Below are positions 52,553 to 60,775 of a stretch of 64,000 bases of DNA, piece by piece. Every line of letters starts with the position of its first letter. The stretch's first letter is position 1. Where the stretch lies: contig NZ_CP020042.1 of assembly GCF_002028425.1 (NCBI RefSeq), positions 7,353,560-7,417,559 of the forward strand, read 5' to 3'. The DNA is from Streptomyces katrae. Lineage in GTDB: Bacteria; Actinomycetota; Actinomycetes; Streptomycetales; Streptomycetaceae. Under the pieces are notes generated by a model. That model was not told the DNA's origin and did no database searches. It was given only the letters and a program-made list of their open reading frames with translations. Both the position numbers and the translations under genes were made by a program.

Positions 52553-52841
52553 AGGGACACCGGTCCGGCCTGACCCGGGTTGCTCCTCCTCGTCACCGCC
52601 CTCGGGCGCGTCGACCGCAACCCGCGCCGCCACGGCCGGCGCGTCCTGCCCGGGGGCGGCCGGCGGGGCGCCGAGCGGTTCGCAGGCGAGGGTGCGGGCG
52701 ATCCACGGGGACCCCGACGCGGCGTCCGCCAGGCGCAGACACCAACGGCTTCGCCGCGGGCCTGGCGGTCGTGGTCGACCACCGCCTGACCGACCGCGAA
52801 CCGGTAGCGGCTCACCGGTGGCCGCCCCGCCCGCCCGGGTG
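52553..52841. other. Tn3-transposase tail remnant and intergenic DNA
   Basis: The first about 80 bases encode on the minus strand VDAPEGGDEEE and a stop, the same end as the Tn3 transposase at 21355. The rest contains no supported gene, only a possible short plus-strand piece (GFAAGLAVVVDHRLTDREPV). Confidence 0.55.
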
Positions 52842-52872
52842 TTGAGCCTCCCCCCAGGGGAGACATCATGCT
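52842..52872 (+). promoter_or_regulatory. MerR-type promoter/operator with 19-bp spacer
   Basis: TTGAGC (52842-52847) and CATGCT (52867-52872) are 19 bases apart. The spacer holds the palindrome CTCCCC-CCA-GGGGAG (52848-52862). The ATG follows only 6 bases after the -10, so the MerR transcript is probably leaderless and the protein binds its own promoter. Confidence 0.75.
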
Positions 52873-52878
52873 AAGGGC

Positions 52879-53838
52879 ATGCACAGCGACAGCGAAACGC
52901 TCTACGGCATCGGAGAGCTTTCCCGAATCACCGGCCTGACGGTGAAGGCCATCCGGTTCTACTCCGATCGCGGCATCGTCCCGCCCACCGGCCGGAGTCC
53001 CGCCGGCTACAGACTCTACGGCCCCGACGCGCTCGCACGCCTGCACCTGGTCCGCACGCTCCGCGATCTCGGAGTCGATCTGAGCAGTGTGCGCAGCGTG
53101 CTGGACAGGGAGACATCCCTGCCTGACGTCGCGCAAGCACACGTGGACGCGCTGGACGTGCAGATCCGCACCCTGCGACTGCGCCGCGCGGTCCTTCACG
53201 CAGTCGCCCGCCGTGACCCCACCCACCTGGAGATCGACTTCATGCACCGACTCGCGGCACTCTCCCAGGCACAACACCGTCGCCTGTTGGCCGACTTCGT
53301 TGACGACACCTTTCAAGGTGTCCGCTCCAACCCGGAGTTCGCGGGCCTGATGCGCTCCGCCGTCCCCCAGCTCCCTGACGATCCGACGCCCGAACAGGTC
53401 GAGGCCTGGTTGGAGCTCACCGAGCTCTGCGGCGACCCCGACTTCCGTGCGGCGCTCCGGCAGACCGCCCAGGAGCAAGCACAGACGCCGACGGTGCATG
53501 ACACCATGGATGCGCACAACGCTCTCGACGAGGCGATGCGCGCGCGCATCGACGAAGCCGGATCCGCAGGGATTCTCCCCACGGCGACGCGGACGGCCTC
53601 GGTCGCGGACACACTCGCAGGCCTCTACTGCCATGCCTTCCACGACGCGGGCGACGATGATCTACGCCGCTGGCTCCTCGCTCGGCTGCAGCCTGCCACT
53701 GATCCGTACTGCGAGCGCTACTGGCAGCTCGCGGCAACGGTCAACGGCTGGCCACCGTCACCCACGCTGGCCCCCGTATACACCTGGTTCACCACCTACG
53801 GGCGCCGCCGTGCTACCGCCACGGCAAGCACGTCCTGA
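52879..53838 (+). CDS. MerR-family transcriptional regulator with C-terminal effector domain
   Basis: The 319-residue product starts at ATG 52879. YGIGELSRITGLTVKAIRFY, then GIVPPTGRSPAGYRLYGPDA is the winged-helix part. Dimerisation helices run to about residue 125, and a helical C-terminal region of about 190 residues follows (DFMHRLAALSQAQHRRLLAD, EAWLELTELCGDPDFRAALR). There is no metal-binding Cys cluster, so it is likely a small-molecule sensor. The next gene on the same strand encodes a small membrane protein that could be its target. Confidence 0.88.
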   Translation: MHSDSETLYGIGELSRITGLTVKAIRFYSDRGIVPPTGRSPAGYRLYGPDALARLHLVRTLRDLGVDLSSVRSVLDRETSLPDVAQAHVDALDVQIRTLRLRRAVLHAVARRDPTHLEIDFMHRLAALSQAQHRRLLADFVDDTFQGVRSNPEFAGLMRSAVPQLPDDPTPEQVEAWLELTELCGDPDFRAALRQTAQEQAQTPTVHDTMDAHNALDEAMRARIDEAGSAGILPTATRTASVADTLAGLYCHAFHDAGDDDLRRWLLARLQPATDPYCERYWQLAATVNGWPPSPTLAPVYTWFTTYGRRRATATASTS

Positions 53839-53853
53839 CGCACGGAGGGTGAC

Positions 53854-54075
53854 GTGAAGTACCAGCTCGTACAGATCCTTGGGTTGGCCCTCCTCGTCGT
53901 GGGCGGGCAGGGGGCGATACGCCAACTGATCGACCCCGGCAACGCCGGCTTCCTCAGCTGGCTGCCGGGCGGATTCCCCGCCACGATGACCGTCTACATC
54001 GGCATCACCGTCGTCGGCGCCACGCTGGCCGCCTGGGCCCAGGGCCGCACGAGGGCAGCCAAGCCCGAAAGCTAG
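53854..54075 (+). CDS. small two-helix membrane protein
   Basis: The 73-residue product starts at GTG 53854, 15 bases after the MerR stop, with GGAGG upstream. Helices YQLVQILGLALLVVGGQG and MTVYIGITVVGATLAAWA flank a short outside loop. Function is unknown; it is probably co-transcribed with the MerR gene. Confidence 0.7.
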   Translation: MKYQLVQILGLALLVVGGQGAIRQLIDPGNAGFLSWLPGGFPATMTVYIGITVVGATLAAWAQGRTRAAKPES

Positions 54076-54162
54076 GCCGGTACGCCTCTCGCGGGCCATC
54101 GCCGAACGCTGGGTACCGGGCCTGGCCCGCGCACGCCCTGCCGGCACGGTCCGCCGGCTCGT

Positions 54163-54723
54163 TCAGTCGGCGGTCAGCGCGCTCGCCAGCCGCCCCAGCG
54201 CCGCCTTGATCCGGTCCGGCGTCACCCCCTGTGCGCGCTGCTGGAGGAAGACCTCCGGTGCCAGCGGCGCGAGCAGGGTGTCCACCAGGGCCTCCGGGTC
54301 GGGGACGCCGGACTCGCGCAGCAGGGCGAGGACGTGGGCGCGCCAGAAGCCGTACGCCCCGACGGTGAAGCGCTTCTCGCCGGTCTCGGCGCCCAGCACG
54401 AGGTGGCCGTGGCTCTCCAGCAGGCCGACCATGGCGGCGTAGAACGCGGTGAGCCGCTCGGCGGACGGCGCTCCGGGGCCCAGTGGGGGAGCGCCGTGCA
54501 GCAGCTCTTCCTGCAGGCGGCGTTCGTGTTCGTCGAGGAGGGCCGCGGCGATGGACGTGACGTCCGGGTAGCGGCGGTAGAGCGTGCCGCGGCCGATGTC
54601 GGCCGCCCGGGCGATGTCCTCCATCGTGACCGTCCGCGGATCGCCGGCGGCGAACAGCTCGGCGGCGGCGGAGAGCACCTTGGCCCGGTTGCGGGCGGCG
54701 TCCGCGCGTTCCCTCGTCCCCAT
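54163..54723 (-). CDS. TetR-family repressor
   Basis: The 186-residue product starts at ATG 54723. The helix-turn-helix block is NRAKVLSAAAELFAAGDPRT, then MEDIARAADIGRGTLYRRYP, as in TetR proteins. The ligand domain is all-helical. It is divergent from the azoreductase fragment and SMR gene, with two palindromes between, so it is the likely repressor of drug efflux. Confidence 0.9.
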   Translation of the reverse strand: MGTRERADAARNRAKVLSAAAELFAAGDPRTVTMEDIARAADIGRGTLYRRYPDVTSIAAALLDEHERRLQEELLHGAPPLGPGAPSAERLTAFYAAMVGLLESHGHLVLGAETGEKRFTVGAYGFWRAHVLALLRESGVPDPEALVDTLLAPLAPEVFLQQRAQGVTPDRIKAALGRLASALTAD

Positions 54724-54743
54724 GGGACCTCAGCCTACCGGAA

Positions 54744-54805
54744 TAAGTGGACGCCATGTCCGGTTGAGGCTCTCATCCGGTATAACCGGACGCCGTGTCC
54801 GGTTA
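54744..54805. promoter_or_regulatory. two TetR-type palindromic operators
   Basis: The second site (54783-54805) is a perfect 9-bp palindrome: TAACCGGAC, centre GCCGT, then GTCCGGTTA. The first (54744-54765) is TAAGTGGAC, centre GCCAT, then GTCCGGTT, with two changed positions. The sites are 39 bases apart, between the divergent TetR and azoreductase/SMR genes. Confidence 0.8.
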
Positions 54806-54837
54806 ATGTTCCGGCCGATAGCGAGGGGACCCCCGCC

Positions 54838-54975
54838 ATGACCACGCTGCTGCACCTCGATGCCAGCGCCCGCCGCCATTCCTCCAGTCGGGAGGCGGGG
54901 GACGCGGTCGCCGCCGCCTGGCGCGCCTCCCATCCGGGTGGCGTCGCTGCCCGCAAGACGGGAGCCTCCCTGTGA
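54838..54975 (+). pseudogene. truncated FMN-dependent azoreductase N-terminus
   Basis: ATG 54838 encodes MTTLLHLDASARRHSSSREA, then VAAAWRASHPGG, the flavin-binding start of an AzoR-type enzyme of about 200 residues. It stops after 45 residues at the SMR gene (GTGA overlap). It may now function only as a translational leader for the efflux gene. Confidence 0.65.
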
Positions 54976-55295
54976 ACTGGCTCCTCCTCGTCGCCGCCGG
55001 GCTGGTGGAGGTCGCCTGGTCGCAGAGCATCAAACCGACGGCCGGGTTCACCCGCCCGCTGCCCACGCTGCTCTGCTTCGCGCTCGCCGCCGTCGCCGTC
55101 TACCTGCTGTCCCTGGCGATGAAGGGCCTGCCGGTCGGCACGGCCTACGCCGTCTTCACCGGGATCGGCGCGGCCGGCGCCATCACCCTGGGCATCGTGG
55201 TCCACAAGGACCCGGTGTCCCTCGGCCGCCTCCTCGCCCTGGCCCTGATCATCGGTGGCGTGGCACTGTCCCACGCCACCGCCCCGGCCGAGTGA
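54972..55295 (+). CDS. SMR-family multidrug efflux protein (QacE/SugE type)
   Basis: The 107-residue product starts at GTG 54972 and overlaps the previous stop. Four membrane helices include the essential-Glu motif LLLVAAGLVEVAWSQSIKPT (Glu14 type). Later blocks are FALAAVAVYLLSLAMKGLPV, GTAYAVFTGIGAAGAITLGI and LLALALIIGGVALSH. SMR proteins export cationic drugs and quaternary ammonium compounds or guanidinium as dimers. Regulation by the divergent TetR is probable. Confidence 0.9.
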   Translation: MNWLLLVAAGLVEVAWSQSIKPTAGFTRPLPTLLCFALAAVAVYLLSLAMKGLPVGTAYAVFTGIGAAGAITLGIVVHKDPVSLGRLLALALIIGGVALSHATAPAE

Positions 55296-55313
55296 GGAGA
55301 CCGGTACCGGCGC

Positions 55314-55580
55314 TCAGGCGGCGGGCTGGGGGCGCCGGAGCTGTGCCTGGCCGAAGAGGAGTGCCCAGCCGTCGGGGAGCTGGTGGAGGATCCGGGCGAG
55401 GAGGTCCGGGCCGGCGAGGCGGGCCAGGACGGTCAGGACCGTTCCGGCTTCCCAGCGGGCGGTGGCCGGGGTCGCGTCCGTGCGGGTGGCGAGGTCCTTG
55501 ACGAAGGCCCAGCCGGTGAGCCGCCGGGCGTCGGGGAGCCGGGTGTTGAGAGTGAGGGCGGCTTCGAGGGGAGGCTGGGC
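55314..55580 (-). CDS. DUF2267-like protein fragment
   Basis: On the minus strand the frame EAALTLNTRLPDARRLTGWA and FVKDLATRTDATPATARWEA, then TVLTVLARLAGPDLLARILH and QLPDGWALLFGQAQLRR, ending at 55314, fits the DUF2267 pattern of helical stress-type proteins (W, VL and LP-x-x-x-x-x positions). No start with a ribosome site was found, so it may be a fragment. It follows the Hsp20 gene in the same direction, as is usual. Confidence 0.5.
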   Translation of the reverse strand, partial: AQPPLEAALTLNTRLPDARRLTGWAFVKDLATRTDATPATARWEAGTVLTVLARLAGPDLLARILHQLPDGWALLFGQAQLRRPQPAA

Positions 55581-55619
55581 GCTTCGCCCTCCGCCCGTTC
55601 GGGCGGGCTCGGATGCGGG

Positions 55620-56067
55620 TCAGCCGGAGATCTGCTTGCGGTCGCCGGCGCCGCTGATGGCGATCTTGCGCGGCTTGGTGCGCTCGGCGATCGGGATCCG
55701 CAGGGTCAGGACACCCGCTTCGCAGATGGCGTCGATGTACTCGGTGCCGAGGGTGTCGGCCAGCATGATCTGGCGGGAGAACACGCCCAGGGGCCGCTCG
55801 GTGAGCTCCCTCTGGATCTGGTCCGACTTCGCGTTCGGCCGGCGTTCGGCCTTGACCGTGAGCATGTTCCGCTCGACGTCGATGTCGAGCGCGTCCACGG
55901 CGACACCGGGGACGTCGAAGGCGATCACGTACGCGTCGCCGTCGCGGTAGGCGTCCATCGGCATCACGGACGGCTTCGACCACGTCCCCGGGGCCGGTCA
56001 GCTGCTGGGTGAGGCGGTCGAGCTCACGGAAGGACTGCTGGAGCTCGATGACCCGGGTGCTGCTCAC
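55620..56067 (-). pseudogene. Hsp20/alpha-crystallin small heat-shock protein, frameshifted near its start
   Basis: GTG 56067 opens SSTRVIELQQSFRELDRLTQ, then the frame changes near 55990 and continues MPMDAYRDGDAYVIAFDVPG, DALDIDVERNMLTVKAERRP and FSRQIMLADTLGTEYIDAIC, then GVLTLRIPIAERTKPRKIAI. This is the complete alpha-crystallin domain with the C-terminal I-x-I-type motif. The internal start at 55964 could still give a shortened protein. Hsp20 oligomers hold unfolded proteins under heat stress. Confidence 0.85.
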
Positions 56068-56240
56068 CTACGAGCAGGTACGCGCGTACGGGCTCCCGGC
56101 GACCGAAGGCAGGAGCGGCGACCCGAGGTGGCCGGCCTTCGCCCGCCGCTACGGCCTCGACCCCAGGCGGCGCCCGGTGCAGTGGGAGGTGGAGGCGCTG
56201 GAGCCGGACGAGCTCCAGCGCCTGGTCCTCGCTGCCGTCG
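56054..56240 (+). pseudogene. conserved hypothetical fragment
   Basis: The plus-strand frame TRVLLTYEQVRAYGLPATEG, then RWPAFARRYGLDPRRRPVQW and EVEALEPDELQRLVLAAVE has codon use of a real gene. It resembles the tail of hypothetical proteins found in Streptomyces elements. No start or upstream part is visible; it overlaps the Hsp20 start on the opposite strand. Confidence 0.4.
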
Positions 56241-56263
56241 AGTGTTGCGTTCTGCTGTGCCGG

Positions 56264-56577
56264 TCAGCCGGCTATGACGACCGCCGCCCAGATCTTGTTG
56301 ATGGCCAACTGGCATTCCAGGTCGTAGCCGGGGGCTTCGGCGGGCTGTAGGTGCCGGACCTGGCCGGGCCGTACTCGCAGGCCCGCTGCAGGTCCTGCCG
56401 GAACACCGCGTCGACGCGGCTCTTCGGGCTGTCGGTTCCGATTCCGGTAACGCCGAGGACGCCGTTGCGGAAGCCTTCTTCGCCGAGGGCGTCGCGGTAG
56501 TTCTGGTAGCCGAAGTCGTGCCGGTCGCAGGCGCTCTTGAAGTGCATGCCGAATTGGCCCAGCGAGTCGCCGATCAC
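56264..56577 (-). pseudogene. prokaryotic phospholipase A2-like fragment
   Basis: The minus-strand frame DSLGQFGMHFKSACDRHDFG, then YQNYRDALGE carries the catalytic His-Asp pair (C-D-R-H-D-F) of phospholipase A2. A later shift gives the C-terminal LECQLAINKIWAAVVIAG. The signal peptide and N-terminal half are missing; the fragment starts right at the helicase stop. Confidence 0.65.
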
Positions 56578-56586
56578 GCCGCAGCC

Positions 56587-59500
56587 TCAGCTCCGGCCGT
56601 CCTCCCCGCGGACCCGGGCCTGCCACCGGTGGCACGGCAGCGACTCCGCCAGGGTGTTGAAGAAGCGCTGGTCGCGCCATCCCTCGCGGTTGCCGATCAC
56701 GAAGAGGCGGCGTTTCGCCCTGCTCACCGCGACGTTGAGGAGGTTCGGCTGTGACGCCGCCCAGGCCCGGGCGCCCGGGCGGCGCGGGTCCGTGCCCAGG
56801 ACGAGGATGACGACGTCCGCTTCCTTGCCCTGCGTGGTGTGCACCGTCCCCACCCGGTCGGCCGGCATCAGGTCCCGGCACGCCCGCCGGGCTCCCGCCA
56901 CCACCTGCCGGAACGGACTGATCACGAACACGTCCTCCGCCAGGTCCACCCCGCCCTCGTCCCGCAGCCGCTCCAGCACCCGCCGCAGTGCCCGCCCCTC
57001 CTCCGGGATCCAGTGTCCGTCCGCCTCCGCCCCGGCGACGTCGACCCAGCTGCTGCCCGGCCGGTACACGTACGCCTCACGCGGCGGGGTGCCCTGCACC
57101 ATCAGGCCGTCGTAGGCGACGGCGTTGCTGATCGAGAACATCGGGTCGTCGCACCGCCGGTGCACCCGCAGCGGGGCCCCGACCCACACCTCGTGTGCGC
57201 CGTCGGGCAGTTCGGCGGGCAGCAGCGTGCCGTAGCGGTTGGCCCGGTCGGCGAGCTGCTGGACCGACGTACGGCCCGGCGCCCACTCCTCCGCCACGCA
57301 GAAGTCCTCGCGCAGCGCCCGCTGCGCCGTCCACGGCAGGACCACGACCGGCTCCAGCTGCAGCGGGTCGCCGACGACGACCGTACGCCGCGCCCGCCAC
57401 ATGCCGCCCACCGCCATCTGCGGCGCCGCCTGCCCGGCCTCGTCGACGAACAGCCAGCCCAGGGACTCCGCGCCGAGCCGCCCGAAGACCCGGTCCAGCG
57501 AGGCGAAGGTCGTCGACACCACCGGCACGACGAGGAACAGGCTCTGCCAGGCGGCCCGTACGTGCGTTTCGGGCACGGTCTTCGGCACCGAGCCGGCGAC
57601 GGCGTCCATCGCCGCCATCAGGTTGGCGTACATGGTGCGGGCGGTGCAGCGCAGGAAGGCCTGGTGGAGGCCGAGGGCGGCGAGGAACACCTCGGTACGG
57701 GCCCGCGTGATCTCGGGGTCGGACCAGGGCGCGGCGAGCTCGCGCGCCGCGTCGTCGGTCAGCCAGGAGTCCTCCGGGACGAACCCCTCCCAGCGGGTCC
57801 GGGCCGCGGCCAGCGCCTGGTCGGTGCGCTCGGCGTGTGCGAGCGCCGCCCGCTGCGCGTCCTGGCGGGCGCGCAGGACCGCCGCGGCGGCGCCCACCGC
57901 CGTCCGTACGCTGTCCACGTGCGCCTGCGCCGCCTCGCGCGCCTTGCGGGCGTCGGCGACCAGGCCGGCCGCCCCGGCTTCGTCGGCGTGCCAGGCCCGT
58001 GCCGCCCGGCCCATCGTGAACAGGCTCACCGAGAAGCCGGGACGGCGGGCCAGATGACCCTGGTGCGCCTGCTCGGCATCGGCCAGCTGCTGCTGGGCAC
58101 GGGCCAGAGCCGCCTCTGCGCCGGGCAGGTCCTCCCGTACGCGGGCCAGCGCCGCCGCTTCCCGCTCCGCGGCGAGACGCGCCCCGCGCAGGGCCTCGTA
58201 CGCCGCGGCCCGCCCGGCGTACGCGTCGGCGGCCGTGGCACGCTCGTCACGCAGGCGCTCGGCCTCGGCCAGCGCGGCCTGGAACCGCTGCTTCGCCTCG
58301 CGCCACACGCCGCTCTGCGGGGTGTCGCGCCACTGGCGCATCAGGTGGGAGAGGCCGCTGCCGCTGTCGATCCACGCGTTGCGGGGCCGGGGCCGCCGCT
58401 GGGGAGGGACCGGCGGCGGGGGAGGGGCGTCGGTGTCGGTCTGGCGGTACTTCCCGTGCCAGAAGCGGTTCACGAACTCCATGCGGTTGCGCTTGCTGCC
58501 GAGCCTGGCCGCGACCGCGCCCCATGCGGGTTCGCCCTTGAGCAGGCGGGTGGCCTGCTCGGCGAAGTAGTCGGCCTCCTCGCGCCACTGCCGGCCGAGG
58601 GCCGCGCGGGCGGGGATCTCGGTGGAGATGTTCTCCACCGCCCCGTTGTTGGCGGAGGCGACGACCATCTCGAAGCCGGTGAACTCCGGGCGCAGGGGGG
58701 TGACCGTGCGGGTGTAGTCGCCGCTCTTCCACACGTACGGGTCCTGCTGCGCGAAGGCTTCGGAGGGCAGGCGGAGCCCGGCCAGGCGGCGGGCCCGCTC
58801 GACGACGGCCGCGGCGAAGCAGTCGCGCAGCATGGTGGTCTTGCCGGTGCCGGGCGGGCCGTTGACGGCGAAGAGCCCTGCGGCGGGGGCCAGCTCGGCG
58901 TGCACGGCGTTGACCGCGAACTGCTGGCTCAGCGCGAGCGGGTGCTCCGCCTCGGCCGGCCAGCGGCCCGCCGGGGTACGGGCGGGGGCCACGCCGGCGA
59001 GGGCGGCTTCGGGGTGCAGGCGCAGGTCCACCCGGCGGGCCTGGTCGAAGGCGGCGCCGGGCGTGAGGTAGGCGGCGAGCCCGGAGCCGGGGTCCTGCCG
59101 CGCGAGCGCGCCCGCGACGCGCTCGAGGTCGGCGGCGATGAAGCTGTTGAGGAAGTCCTGCTGGTCGGCGTCGCCGGAGTGGTCGGCCCGTACGGCGACA
59201 CTGCGCACCCGCACCCCGACGGGCTCCAGCGCCGCCTCGACACCCCAGGCCCGGGCCAGCTCGCCGGTGAACTCCAGCAGCTGCCCGCCGCCGACCACAC
59301 CTGTCCCGACGGCGACCTCTTCCTCCTCTTCGCCCTCGGGGGCCGGCGCCCCGTCGGGCTCACCGAGCGCGGCGGCCCGCTCGCCCCAGGCCCCGGCCTC
59401 CTCCTCGAACCCGTCGAGCCATCCCGGGCGGCTGGGGCCGGGGGAGAGGGCGCGGCCCGTGGCCCAGGCGCAGGAGGAGAAGACGGGGGAGTCGAGCAGC

Positions 59501-59874
59501 AGCCGGCCCTCGTCGGTCACGGTGAGGGCGAACAGCGCGCTCTCGCCGTCCATCCGGCCGTCGTGGTCCTCGCCGCTCTCCCCGAACACGCGGAGCAGGG
59601 TGTCGCGCACGGCGGCGAGGGCGTACGTCCCGCCGTAGACCACGTGCTGCCAGTCGTACCCCGGCTCCAGCGGGACGGAGCGCAGCGGATGCCCGGCCTC
59701 CCAGGGCAGGGGTCCGTCCGCCTCGAGCGGGTACACCCGGTCCCGCGCGGACAGCGCCGGCACCTTCTGCGGGCTGAACAACTCGACCGCCCGCCAGTAC
59801 CCGACGACCCCGCTCCGCCGCCCCCGCTCGCCCCCGGCCCCCACCACGTTCCGCTCCCCGCAGTCGATGATCAC
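56587..59874 (-). CDS. large SF1-type helicase/AAA_11-AAA_12 protein
   Basis: The 1095-residue product starts at ATG 59874. An N-terminal region of about 300 residues has no recognised motif. Walker A NGPPGTGKTT is at about residue 337. A long Ala/Arg/Glu-rich coiled-coil insertion (about 560-720) separates it from Walker B LFVDEAGQAAPQM (about 807). Late helicase motifs are VVVGDPLQLEPV, FVISPFRQVVAGAR, VGTVHTTQGKEADVVILVLG and LLNVAVSRAKRRLFVIGN. This is the plan of Upf1/Dna2-like SF1 helicases. Some relatives act in nucleic-acid repair or antiphage systems, but none is identified here. The frame is intact. A zinc-binding gene follows upstream on the same strand. Confidence 0.9.
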   Translation of the reverse strand: MIIDCGERNVVGAGGERGRRSGVVGYWRAVELFSPQKVPALSARDRVYPLEADGPLPWEAGHPLRSVPLEPGYDWQHVVYGGTYALAAVRDTLLRVFGESGEDHDGRMDGESALFALTVTDEGRLLLDSPVFSSCAWATGRALSPGPSRPGWLDGFEEEAGAWGERAAALGEPDGAPAPEGEEEEEVAVGTGVVGGGQLLEFTGELARAWGVEAALEPVGVRVRSVAVRADHSGDADQQDFLNSFIAADLERVAGALARQDPGSGLAAYLTPGAAFDQARRVDLRLHPEAALAGVAPARTPAGRWPAEAEHPLALSQQFAVNAVHAELAPAAGLFAVNGPPGTGKTTMLRDCFAAAVVERARRLAGLRLPSEAFAQQDPYVWKSGDYTRTVTPLRPEFTGFEMVVASANNGAVENISTEIPARAALGRQWREEADYFAEQATRLLKGEPAWGAVAARLGSKRNRMEFVNRFWHGKYRQTDTDAPPPPPVPPQRRPRPRNAWIDSGSGLSHLMRQWRDTPQSGVWREAKQRFQAALAEAERLRDERATAADAYAGRAAAYEALRGARLAAEREAAALARVREDLPGAEAALARAQQQLADAEQAHQGHLARRPGFSVSLFTMGRAARAWHADEAGAAGLVADARKAREAAQAHVDSVRTAVGAAAAVLRARQDAQRAALAHAERTDQALAAARTRWEGFVPEDSWLTDDAARELAAPWSDPEITRARTEVFLAALGLHQAFLRCTARTMYANLMAAMDAVAGSVPKTVPETHVRAAWQSLFLVVPVVSTTFASLDRVFGRLGAESLGWLFVDEAGQAAPQMAVGGMWRARRTVVVGDPLQLEPVVVLPWTAQRALREDFCVAEEWAPGRTSVQQLADRANRYGTLLPAELPDGAHEVWVGAPLRVHRRCDDPMFSISNAVAYDGLMVQGTPPREAYVYRPGSSWVDVAGAEADGHWIPEEGRALRRVLERLRDEGGVDLAEDVFVISPFRQVVAGARRACRDLMPADRVGTVHTTQGKEADVVILVLGTDPRRPGARAWAASQPNLLNVAVSRAKRRLFVIGNREGWRDQRFFNTLAESLPCHRWQARVRGEDGRS

Positions 59875-59957
59875 GTATGGGGAACCCTACGGGGCGAATG
59901 ACGCCGCATCAGGCGGTTGGGCGGTTGGCCCGTGCGCGGTGGGGGCGCGCCGCCGCG

Positions 59958-60404
59958 TCACCCACCGGCCGGCCCGACGGCCACCGGCACGGAATGCGCC
60001 CGCATATGGCCGGCTAGTACCTCCATCTCCACGAGCGTCCCGAGGAGACCGTCCGCGACGAGCTGCGCGGCGCGCGCCCGCGCTTCACCGAGGGACAGGC
60101 CGTCGCCCGCGTCGCGCAGGGCCTTGAGCACCGGGACGAGGCTCGGCAGGTCCGAGGACAGGCGCAGCCGGGTGGGCCCGTGTTCCCGCAGCAGGGCCTG
60201 CCGTATGTGCTCGGGGGTCACGGGGCCGGCGCCCTGCTCGCACCACCCGTGAGGACAGCCCTCACACCGGCCTTCGGCGCCCCAGCGGAGCCGGCCGCGG
60301 TCGAGGAACTGACCGACGTCGCAGACGGTGGTGCCACCGCAAGCGCTGCACCGTCCCCTGACGTGTACTCCTTGGGTGATCAAGGGGCTCTCCTCGGATG
60401 TCAC
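59958..60404 (-). CDS. zinc-ribbon protein with L7/L12-like C-terminus
   Basis: The 148-residue product starts at an in-frame start at 60404. Cys pairs CSACGG and CEGCPHGWC can bind zinc. The second half (HIRQALLREHGPTRLRLSSD, then LKALRDAGDGLSLGEARARA, LGTLVEMEVLAGHMRAHSV) is like the ribosomal L7/L12 C-terminal fold found in small actinobacterial proteins. It is on the same strand as the helicase with an 83-base gap, so the two may be co-expressed. Confidence 0.7.
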   Translation of the reverse strand: MTSEESPLITQGVHVRGRCSACGGTTVCDVGQFLDRGRLRWGAEGRCEGCPHGWCEQGAGPVTPEHIRQALLREHGPTRLRLSSDLPSLVPVLKALRDAGDGLSLGEARARAAQLVADGLLGTLVEMEVLAGHMRAHSVPVAVGPAGG

Positions 60405-60695
60405 GATGCGATGCCGGGGACCTCTCTTCGCTGAGAGGGCACGGGGTGGTCGAGTGGGGTGGTCGGCGGGGTCGGGTCTCCGCGGAGAGCACGGACCGCG
60501 TCAGGCCGTTTTGGGCGCTGAGGAATCCGCTCATGTGGGGCACGCTTCGAACGGCAGCCGCAAGGGTTCTGTGCGAAGGGGCCTGGCTTGCAAGGCTGGG
60601 TGCCGCGGCCGACTGAGGAGATGCCCGAATTGCCGGTATCGGTGAAAGTGCTGCAGAACACCATCCGCGCCACCTAAAGTAGCAGGTCAGTTAGC
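60405..60695. other. intergenic region ending in a CRISPR leader-like sequence
   Basis: No gene is seen. The last 25 bases (CACCTAAAGTAGCAGGTCAG, then TTAGC) are A+T-richer than the surroundings and sit directly before the CRISPR-type repeat, as an I-E leader end would. Confidence 0.45.
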
Positions 60696-60724
60696 CTGCT
60701 CCCCGCACCCGCGGGGATGACCCC
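60696..60724 (+). CRISPR. single type I-E-like CRISPR repeat (orphan)
   Basis: The 29 bases CTGCTCCCCGCACCCGCGGG then GATGACCCC match the actinobacterial I-E repeat, with the internal palindrome CCCCGC-ACCC-GCGGGG. No second copy occurs at the expected 61-base spacing or elsewhere nearby, and no cas gene is in the window. It is best explained as the first repeat of an array lost by deletion, with a leader at the left. Confidence 0.6.
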
Positions 60725-60775
60725 CTCGACGCCAACCTCCACGCCCCGCAGTGGCGCGACCGCATCTACATCGTT

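Noticed and set aside
56839..59901. A 1020-residue open frame on the plus strand opposite the helicase gene
   Set aside because: It is the antisense shadow of the helicase: Arg/Gly/Pro-rich with no family motif, while the minus strand has all helicase motifs and normal codon pattern.
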